64,000 nucleotides of DNA from Linnemannia elongata. Lineage: Eukaryota > Mortierellomycota > Mortierellomycetes > Mortierellales > Mortierellaceae. The position numbers and the translations under genes were made by a program. Location of the stretch: assembly GCA_036320915.1 (NCBI GenBank), contig JAXBDG010000007.1, positions 2,480,001 through 2,544,000 of the forward strand, read 5' to 3'. Below are positions 56,601 to 64,000 of the stretch, one piece after another (the first letter of the stretch is position 1; each line of letters starts with the position of its first letter). Below the pieces are notes generated by a model, which was given only the letters and a program-made list of their open reading frames with translations, was not told the DNA's origin and did not search any database.

Positions 56601-59600
56601 GATCCATCACAAAGCCGAGGTCCAACTCTGTAACATTGGGCAGCATCAACAGAGGGCCGAGCTCGTGTTCGTGGATCCGAAGCGAGATCGACTCGACATT
56701 ACCGGTGCCGACGGTAAACTGAGCTGACAAGCGTGACTTTTTGGCAACCAGCACGGCTCTAGAAAGCTGCTTGTGGAGCAAGGAAATGGAGTTGACAACC
56801 ACAAACGCCTCGGAGAGGGAAACGATCGACAAGATCACTCGGGACAAGGTTGAAGCCTCATATAGCAAAGTCTGGAGGGAGGGGAATTGCTCGACTGAAA
56901 GAGACTGATCAAGGAGGTTGAGGTCCCGAAGCGGAAGGTCGAATCCTCTCATTGTTTTGTCGTTGAAGTTCCAGAGATTGAGCCGAGAGAGGGTCGGGTA
57001 ATGAGCTGCAACTCGCTGAACATATGTCAACACGGCAAATAGGTCTCCTGGCATGCACCCAAACTCTAATGTCCTGACGCTACTGAGATCTGTCGTCGAA
57101 TCTTTTGTCAGCTCCCTGAATAGCTCAAAGCCTGATCCGCCAAAAAGCGTCAATCCTGTAGCCGACATCTGTTGACAGGCCTCGGATGCATCAAAGTCGT
57201 TCACATGCAAGACTGCCGAGTTGGCGCCATCTTCCGAAACCTCGTATCGTACCGACGCCAGAGATGTATCCTGCCGACGAAGAGTGAAGATTGATATCCG
57301 TTTGTGTGTCTCGACAGAGGATGCCACCAATGCATCGGTCGGTGTCTCCTCTGGCGTCTCCTCCGATATCCCCTCTGCATCGTCAACCGATGCCACCAGT
57401 AGCACCAAATCCCAGAGTAGACTCCGCCTATGTCTCAGATCCAGTTCCGTGAACCTAGATCCCGTCATGACACTTTCGGCACCGGTCACCGCAACAGTCG
57501 TCGTTGTCGTTTCCTCCGCAAAGAACTCCTTGTCCTCCAAACCTTCCTGGATCGCAACCTCTGGTGAATAAAGGTCAATCGCTCGCTGTAAGTCTTGTAG
57601 CATCTCCGCGGTGCCGTCTGGTAGCTGAACAATCTCGACCACTTTCAGATGCCTGTGATCCCTGATCGCCATTTGCACAAGGTCTGAGGCTCGGAATGCT
57701 GTGTATTTGGCCAGGAAAGCGACAGATATAACCATTGGCATCTGCATCAGCTTGATGACGTTCGGTTCAACAATCCTCAAACCAATGGTGCCAATCTTGT
57801 CAGAACCTTGCTCAAACCGTACCGATACTGCTGTGCCATCTCTCAGTGCCAGATCCAGGATCGAAAGAGCCTTGTGTCGGGCGACGAGAGGCTTCAGTCG
57901 TGCAAAGGCACCATCAATGTCTCCGACAACAACTCCAAGTCGCAAAAGCGTCGGACTGGCTCGGATCAGCTTCTCCAGTTTGATAAAGTCGTCTGCGGTA
58001 CCAACCATTTCGCCAAGGTCAAAGTGTCGGACATGAAGCGTGGTCTTGAGCAACTCCTTGGTCTGGGGTAAGAAGCCGGTAGTGTTCTTGAGTGTCATTG
58101 TATGGACCTTGCCGCTGGCCATGATCTGGACGATGGGTTCGGCTCGGCGGTTGCGGTAGACAAAGTCGGACGTTGGTCCTGTCTTTCCGCGGAGATCCAG
58201 GCTTAGGTGAAATACGTTCGACTGCTGCACGACACCCTTGAGAGTACGCAGATCCTCAAAAGCCGTGTTCCAGTCCAGTGTCAGCTCCAGCTCGTGAACA
58301 AGCCTGGTCGAAAGCAGCATGGTGTAGAACTGCCTCGCGAGGATGGGTGATGCAAGGCGCATGGTGACTCGTCCTGTCCGCTGGTCGTATGTACCACCGT
58401 TGAGTTCGACCGTCTCCTTGAACTCCTGAAGTGCTGCTGCTCCATAGCTCTCCCGGTAGTGATCGAGACATACCCACTTCACATGGCCCTTAGGTGTCAC
58501 TGTCCGGTAGAGGTTACCCAAGACCTTGCTCTCATCACGAGCCTTCAAGAACGATCCGAGGTGTCGAAGGTCTGCTCCTTCTAAACCCTCCAGCCTGCTG
58601 ATAGATACCGGATCCACCAGTGTCGACGTCGAACTTGCATCTCCGAGATCCTTGGAAACACCATCCTGAGAGGCAGTTAGGCCTTGAAGATATTCGATCG
58701 CGGAATCAACCCTCGGTGCCAAACCCTTCTCGATCGCCTTCAATCCTTCCTCGACATATTCTAGACCATCGGCAACCTTCAGGTTGTTGAGAGGAGGCAC
58801 AACCATTCCTGCAGCGGCAACACCGTACTTGAGCATCTGAAGAAGCGCCAACACGTAGGATCCGTACTTGCGGAAGAACTCGTTCGGGCGGTCGAGGTCA
58901 TACCCCTCGTGGCGAGCAAGGTGGATATCGTGTGAGAGGGAGCTTGGTGGCCCATCGACAGGTCGTGTATGCTCACCGCATTCGCATAAGAAGTACAGTC
59001 TGAACCTTTGGACAAACAAGGTGCTGATCTTCTCCCGCTTGGTGATGTCCTCCTTGGGCAGGATGATGAACAGGCGAGGGATCGGGAACTCGTGGAGCTC
59101 ATAGGTTTGTGTGAGGATGGCTGTCGCCTTGCTGTGGATCAACGCTAGTCGGTCCAAGGCCTGCTGTTGAAGGAGCAACATCCGTTTGTCTGTGTCCAAT
59201 TGTGCCTCCTGCAGGTCCAGAATCCGTTTGGTCATCGTTTGCTCGGCGACCATCATATCCCTGAGCTGATTCTGGAGGGTAGTGTTCTTGGCGACCTCAT
59301 TCTGCAGGTTGCCATAGTACTGGGCCATCTCTTGCTTGATCGACTCTGCTTCCCGCTGTACGACCTTTGCTTGCATGAGCTGTCCTTCGCGGATGAACTG
59401 TTCGAACGACAGGACTGTTGCCTGCATTCGTTGCATAAATTGCTTCGACTGTGTCGAGGAGGTAGGTTGCTCGACTCTGACGATAGCTGTAGTGATGGTT
59501 GGAGAAGGCGTATATAGTCCAGCTGAGGAAGGAGGATGGCCATTATGCAAATACGTTGAGTGTGAGGCATTGTCCTGTGTTGTGTTGCCGATCACCCTAT

Positions 59601-60905
59601 AATTGTTATTAATCGAACATGTTAGTTGCTGTGGCAACAACCAAATGGCATACGCATACCATTTTACCCTTATGTTTGCTACCATACCTGCTGTTGTCTG
59701 GACCTGCCGTGTTAGTGGTGTGCCAAGGAGGAAAATATGAAGTGCTTTCGGAGCTGGCAGAGACCGTTGTGCTCCCTCCTGATTGAGATCCTCCTGCAGC
59801 CGATGTTGTCCTACGAAGGGCATTCAAGGTCGATTAGTAAAAATTCTCGCCGACACTGTTTACTCCACACAAATGAGGATGTTAAACATCGGTTACCATT
59901 GCTGTTGTTCACGTGTACTATTGGACGACCCAGCAGACTGTGGCGTGAACATGGGAGTGGGCAGTTCGAGAGGCGGAGAGAACTTTTGGTAGTAGTCCAT
60001 TTCGCTGTGGTTCCTGCCTTGCTCCCTATTGCTATTGTTGCCATTGGAATAAGGGGGTGACATTAAGTAATTCGGACCTCCTGAAGTGACAGGCCTAGAA
60101 TATCAAAAAAGACTCCTGCATTGTTAATTTTTACGATCACTCGTTTTTTTTCTCCCTCTCTCACTTTCATTGTGTGTGTGTAGATGTGGGAAGAAATGGC
60201 AAAGCAAAAGACAAAAAAAAAAAAATAGATTTTGATGATTGAGAGCGTAGCATTGTCATACCTTGTGTTTGCGTTGTTGTTCTGGGTGTGGCTGGTGGTG
60301 TCGACGGTCAAGATGGACGAAGATGTGCTCTCCGTCCTACTATGGAACGAATGCATGTCTCTAATTCGTCCAACGGAAGAAAGGGTTTGCAGGATTAAGT
60401 GATGGTCCAGGCTTCCCCCCCTTCTTTGTGATTTGGTTCCTGTAGTCTTTGTCCAATAATCGAACTCACCTTTCCAAATGTGTGCCAGGGGTAGCTGTCC
60501 CTTGAATTGGTTGTGGTGGGGGTGTAGAGGTGGCTTCTACCCCTGGGGTGAACACATCGCCAACGATGACCTCCAATGCGATGCCATGATGATACTTGAT
60601 ACATCGTGGCTCGATACTACCGCAAAAGGGAATACGTCAACGTTAAGTCCAGGGATATGTTAACAATGACAAAATAGTCCCTAGCTGCAATAGGAAAAAG
60701 AAACGTACAACTTGCGGCGATTATCCCTTGCTCGGGGGACGAGGTTTGGTCCGTTCATGATACAATTGACGCTGGGGAATGCCTCCAGGATGTCATCCCA
60801 GTCGACAAGGTGCTGACCGGTCTCCTCATGATAATAAGCCTCGATGTTGATAAGCCGACTGTCGAGTCCTCTCCTAAACGACTGAAACCGCTCCTCTGGG
60901 GCCAT
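52792..60905 (-). CDS. Family gene C: coiled-coil CEC-core giant leucine-rich repeat protein (2522 aa)
   Basis: Six exons: 60905-60709, 60616-60470, 60360-60262, 60094-59897, 59810-59688, 59596-52792; all introns phase 2, GT-AG. Exon 1 is 197 bases, exactly as in gene B. The N-terminal module reads VDWDDILEAFPSVNCIMNG, then FIEPRCIKYHHGIALEVIVG. Exons 2-5 encode a Ser/Thr/Asn/Gln-rich linker. Residues ~305-410 are a coiled coil. The core is RLFIILPKED (429), FRLYFLCECGEHT (453), HDIHLARHEGYDL (477) and FFRKYGSYVLALLQMLKYG (495). Then about 2000 residues of repeated ~250-residue leucine-rich modules follow, with signature strands such as FDLPLRDLNL, FELPLKALDI, YSLPITTLDL, LEMPFRKIDL and HDLPLCKLDL. 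A poly-Asn tract of ~22 lies near the C-terminus. No enzyme motif is seen; function unknown. Confidence 0.85.
53612..53679. repeat. (GTT)n microsatellite encoding poly-Asn in gene C
   Basis: A perfect GTT run on the plus strand, read as AAC on the minus strand, giving about 22 consecutive asparagines. It is likely length-variable between strains. Confidence 0.92.
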
Positions 60906-61318
60906 GAAGTTTAGGTGTTAGTGTCGTTGTTGGTGTAGTTGGTGATATCGAAATAGGATAGAGAGATGAAAGGAGTCAAAGTTAAAGAGAGGGCTTTGAT
61001 GGGGGGGAGGAAGTGTGTGTGTGTGCGTCGAAGATAGAGTGAAGAGGGTAGAAACGAAAGAAATGAAGAAGTGAGCTTCCACCGAGCGGAAGGGGAATAA
61101 AAGAGACACAGATGGACCCTCCTTGCTTGAACCTAAAAGTCAAATTGTAGAAAAGGCAGTCCACCTGTTTTTTCACACTCCTCCGCGAGTCAACGAAAAA
61201 GGACCCTCCCTCGCTTTCGCCCTCTGTCTTGTTCTTTTCTCTTTAACAATCGCCTGCCGTGAGCATCATAAAGGACAAGGACAAGGACACTGCAAGCATA
61301 GAACCAGCAGCAATAACA
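60906..61318. promoter_or_regulatory. Divergent promoter between gene C and ERCC1
   Basis: 413 bp separate the two divergent start codons, so both promoters must lie here. It has a GA-rich half towards gene C and a C/T-rich stretch (61170-61250) just ahead of ERCC1. No clear TATA box is seen. Confidence 0.55.
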
Positions 61319-62763
61319 ATGCCCTTCAAATTACCATCACGCGCTGAACTAGAGGAACGACGGAAACAACTCGACGCTAACAAACCTGCCATCCACTTCA
61401 AACCAAAGGGGATCGCTGCCGCCATCATCGACAACAACAGCAAGGGATTAGACACAAACGCCACCAATTCTGCTACTCCGCATTCCTCGTCTTCATCGTC
61501 CTCAAGCACATCGACATCATTTACACACACCACTACGACAAGCACCAACAGTAATCAACCTCGGAGTAGTTCATCAGCAACGAACACGGTGGCTCCGGTA
61601 ATAGTGAGCTCACGACAACATTACCAACAACAGCAGCAAAAGAGTCATAACAAGACAAGCAAGGCAGCACCGGAGGACGACGACTTTGGGTTCGGAGACG
61701 ACTTGGGTGACGTCAATTTTAACGACGACCTCTTTGATGACTTCGACCGACCACAACCTCACGCCGCACTCACACCTCGTACATTGTCATTACCTGCTCC
61801 CACCCAGTCAAGCACGTCAACCCTTGTGTCCTCCTCAACACAAGCATCAACTAAGAACTCTACGTCAACATTAACAACAGCAATAGGAGCAAAGACACTT
61901 GTGGCGCCACCAGTCTTCCAACCAAAATCCAAAGCAGCTCTCGTCGTCAAGTCCTCGCAACGAGGGAACCCGTTGCTCCAGTTCATCAGAAACGTCCCCT
62001 ACGAGTATGGCGAAGTCGTGCCCGACTTTGTTGTAGGCGCCACCTCCTGTGTCCTATTCTTGAGGTAAGAGACGCGTACAAAACACAGAGGCATTTGTTG
62101 TTCTTTATGCATGCGGAGAAAATTAATTGACACACTATCCTGTTCACGGATCTTATTTCGCCATAGTATCCGCTACCACCGCTTGCACCCAGAATACATC
62201 TTCAGCAGAATCTCAAGTCTCGCTAACCAGTTTGTCCTCCGCGTCCTCCTCGTCCTCGTCGACGTCGACACACACCAACACGCCATTCGGGAACTGACAA
62301 GAGTTGCCATGGTCAACGACCTTACACTTGTGTGTGCCTGGAGCAACGAGGAAGCAGCTCGATACATCGAGACTTACAAGGCTTATGAGAACAAGGCTCC
62401 CGACGCCATCAAGGAGCGTGTCGACAACGATTACCTCTCCAAGCTGACAGATGGGCTCACGCAGATTCCTTCTATTAACAAGACCGACATTGTCACCCTG
62501 TCTTCCACTTTTGGGGTATGTTTGGCAGTATGTCTGTACCCGACGAAGCATCAATGTACAATACAAAACTCAAATGCTAATATAGTGATGCATGTTTCTG
62601 TTTGACCTACTCTAAATAGTCGCTAAAGAATATCATGGATGCAAGTGCGGACGAGTTGGGACTATTGCCAGGATTCGGTGAGCGCAAGGTCAAGCGGCTA
62701 CTGGAAGCTTTCGACCAACCTTTTGCTATCGATCCCAAAAAGAGGCGGCACAAACGTCCTTGA
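61319..62763 (+). CDS. RAD10: DNA repair endonuclease subunit ERCC1/Rad10
   Basis: Three exons: 61319-62064, 62167-62515, 62620-62763; 412 aa. The first ~220 residues are disordered and Ser/Thr-rich. The conserved central domain begins RGNPLLQFIRNVPYEYGEVV, then PDFVVGATSCVLFLSIRYHR and LHPEYIFSRI, followed by FVLRVLLVLVDVDTHQHAIR and VCAWSNEEAARYIETYKAYE. The C-terminal tandem helix-hairpin-helix has LTQIPSINKTDIVTL and LGLLPGFGERKVKRL. Rad10/ERCC1 is the non-catalytic partner of Rad1/XPF in the structure-specific nuclease for nucleotide-excision and crosslink repair; the central domain binds DNA and XPA, and the HhH region dimerises with XPF. It ends in a basic KKRRHKRP tail. ATG 61319 is the first ATG; the frame is open upstream without one. 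Confidence 0.93.
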
Positions 62764-62896
62764 GTGCACACATTTGGGCGATTTCTTCAGAAATAAAAAA
62801 AAAACGGGGTTGGGTTTGTGCAGGTAAAGGCTCGAATCAGTTATTTATTTGTACTATTGTTCTGCCGTCAAGGCGCTGTTGACAAGATCAGCAAAT

Positions 62897-62900
<4 letters not shown>

Positions 62901-62941
<41 letters not shown>
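62901..62941. repeat. (CA)n microsatellite
   Basis: A perfect CA run of about 40 bases in the ERCC1 3' flank. Confidence 0.93.
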
Positions 62942-62942
<1 letters not shown>

Positions 62943-63170
62943 GGTTACATATAGGCACAAACCATGTCGCATACTAGAAAAGGGAAAAGACGGAAACATT
63001 TTGGAAATGAACTGGGACGCATGGCTTTGTTTGTTGATGAGTTTTTATTCTATTATGTACACTTTGTGGATATATGGGGTAGGATGCTGTGGGGGGGTAA
63101 TGCAATGAAGAGAAGGGAGAGTTTGTTTTTTTTTGTAGGTGACAAAATGGCAAGAATAAACTTGACCAAT

Positions 63171-64000
63171 TTACAGCTTGGGGCCGGCGGCGATGACATC
63201 CTCGGTAGCCTGATCGGCGTACTTGGCAAAGTTCTTGTTGAAGAGAGCAGCAAGCTTGGAGACGGTGTCCTTGAAGGACTCGGGGGTTCCTTGCCAGGCA
63301 GTGGCGGGGTTGAGGACCTCGGCGGGGACACCGGTGACGGCCTTGGGGATCTCGAGGCCGAAGATGGGGTAGGTCTCGTACTCGGCGTTCTTGAGCTCGC
63401 CGTTGTGGATGGCATCGACAATGGCGCGCGAGTACTTCAAAGCAATGCGCTTGCCAGTTCCGTAGGCACCACCGTTCCAGCCGGTGTTGATCAACCAGAC
63501 ATCAGCCTTGTGCTCACCAATCTTCTGGGCGAGCATGGTGGCGTACTGGGTAGGGTGAAGGACCAAGAAGGGCTGACCGAAGCAGGCAGAGAAGGTGGCC
63601 TCGGGCTCGACAACACCATCCTCGGTACCAGCCATCTTGGAGGTGTATCCAGAGATGAAGTGGTACATGGCCTGGGCAGAGGTCAACTTGGAGACTGGGG
63701 GAAGGACACCCTGGGCATCGCAGGTGAGCATGACAATGTTCTTGGGGTGCTTGCCAATGCAGGGGATGAGAGCGTTGGGGATGTACTCAATGGGGTAGGC
63801 GCAGCGGGTGTTCTCGGTCAAGGACTTGTCAGTGTAGTCAACAACGCGGGTATCCTCGTCAAAGACAACGTTCTCAAGAACGGAACCGAAGCGGATAGCA
63901 CCGAAAATCTCGGGCTCCTTCTCAGCGGACAAGTCGATGGTCTTGGCGTAACAGCCTCCCTCGATGTTGAAGACACCAGTGTCGGTCCAGACGTGCTCAT
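63171..64000 (-). CDS. PCK1: Phosphoenolpyruvate carboxykinase (ATP), C-terminal part (partial)
   Basis: The last 276 codons are present; the start lies beyond position 64000. The ATP-dependent family is clear from [90 protein letters not shown] and [16 protein letters not shown]. The enzyme turns oxaloacetate plus ATP into phosphoenolpyruvate and CO2 at the start of gluconeogenesis, in the cytosol. The arginine and threonine/lysine residues of the nucleotide site are in the visible part, while the P-loop kinase motif lies outside the window. No intron is present in the visible part. Codon choice is strongly biased to C/G-ending codons compared with its neighbours, as expected for a highly expressed gene. 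Confidence 0.95.
   Translation of the reverse strand, partial: EHVWTDTGVFNIEGGCYAKTIDLSAEKEPEIFGAIRFGSVLENVVFDEDTRVVDYTDKSLTENTRCAYPIEYIPNALIPCIGKHPKNIVMLTCDAQGVLPPVSKLTSAQAMYHFISGYTSKMAGTEDGVVEPEATFSACFGQPFLVLHPTQYATMLAQKIGEHKADVWLINTGWNGGAYGTGKRIALKYSRAIVDAIHNGELKNAEYETYPIFGLEIPKAVTGVPAEVLNPATAWQGTPESFKDTVSKLAALFNKNFAKYADQATEDVIAAGPKL

Overview
This window is nuclear DNA from a fungus, most likely an early-diverging filamentous one of the Mortierella type. The genes carry GT-AG introns, mostly about 50-270 bp. Housekeeping genes are of fungal/opisthokont type: CDC14 phosphatase, PP2A B55 subunit, Sds3-like Sin3/HDAC subunit, ERCC1/Rad10 and ATP-type PEP carboxykinase. The accessory genes are F-box/LRR proteins, flavin monooxygenases and very large unannotated repeat proteins. 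The Mortierella assignment is inference from memory of such families.

Layout. 0-1.1 kb: 5' part of a CDC14 phosphatase gene on the minus strand, cut by the window edge. 1.8-4.3 kb: the smallest (832 aa) of three related genes called here families A, B and C. 4.3-7.2 kb: gene-free, with GA repeats and a cluster of ACGCGT boxes. 7.2-10.7 kb: PP2A B55 in 8 exons. 13.9-17.1 kb: Sds3-like subunit in 8 exons. 17.5-35.5 kb: a dynamic block. A ~3.6-kb unit carrying an F-box/LRR gene is present twice in direct orientation. The first copy is split by a 7.4-kb Mutator-like (MULE) transposon with 118-bp terminal inverted repeats; the second copy shows the uninterrupted site. Between the copies lie a tandem-LRR gene and a decayed 3' end of 28S rRNA. 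35.5-37.5 kb: fold-back elements and a collagen-like mini-ORF. 38.0-39.5 kb: von Willebrand A protein. 41.1-46.4 kb: family gene B (1669 aa). 46.8-48.9 kb: FAD monooxygenase. 50.0-50.7 kb: small secreted protein. 52.8-60.9 kb: family gene C (2522 aa). 61.3-62.8 kb: ERCC1/Rad10. 63.2 kb to the end: PEPCK C-terminus.

The two points of most interest are these. (1) The MULE encodes one predicted 1569-aa polypeptide joining an N-terminal Ulp1-type cysteine protease to a MULE transposase with SWIM finger and zinc knuckle. (2) Genes A, B and C share an N-terminal module with an intron at the same place, a central core containing a CECGEH-type motif, and in B and C a long array of ~250-residue leucine-rich modules. 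I know no named function for this family.

Exon boundaries were assigned by eye from GT/AG sites, reading phase and protein continuity. No transcript or database evidence was available.
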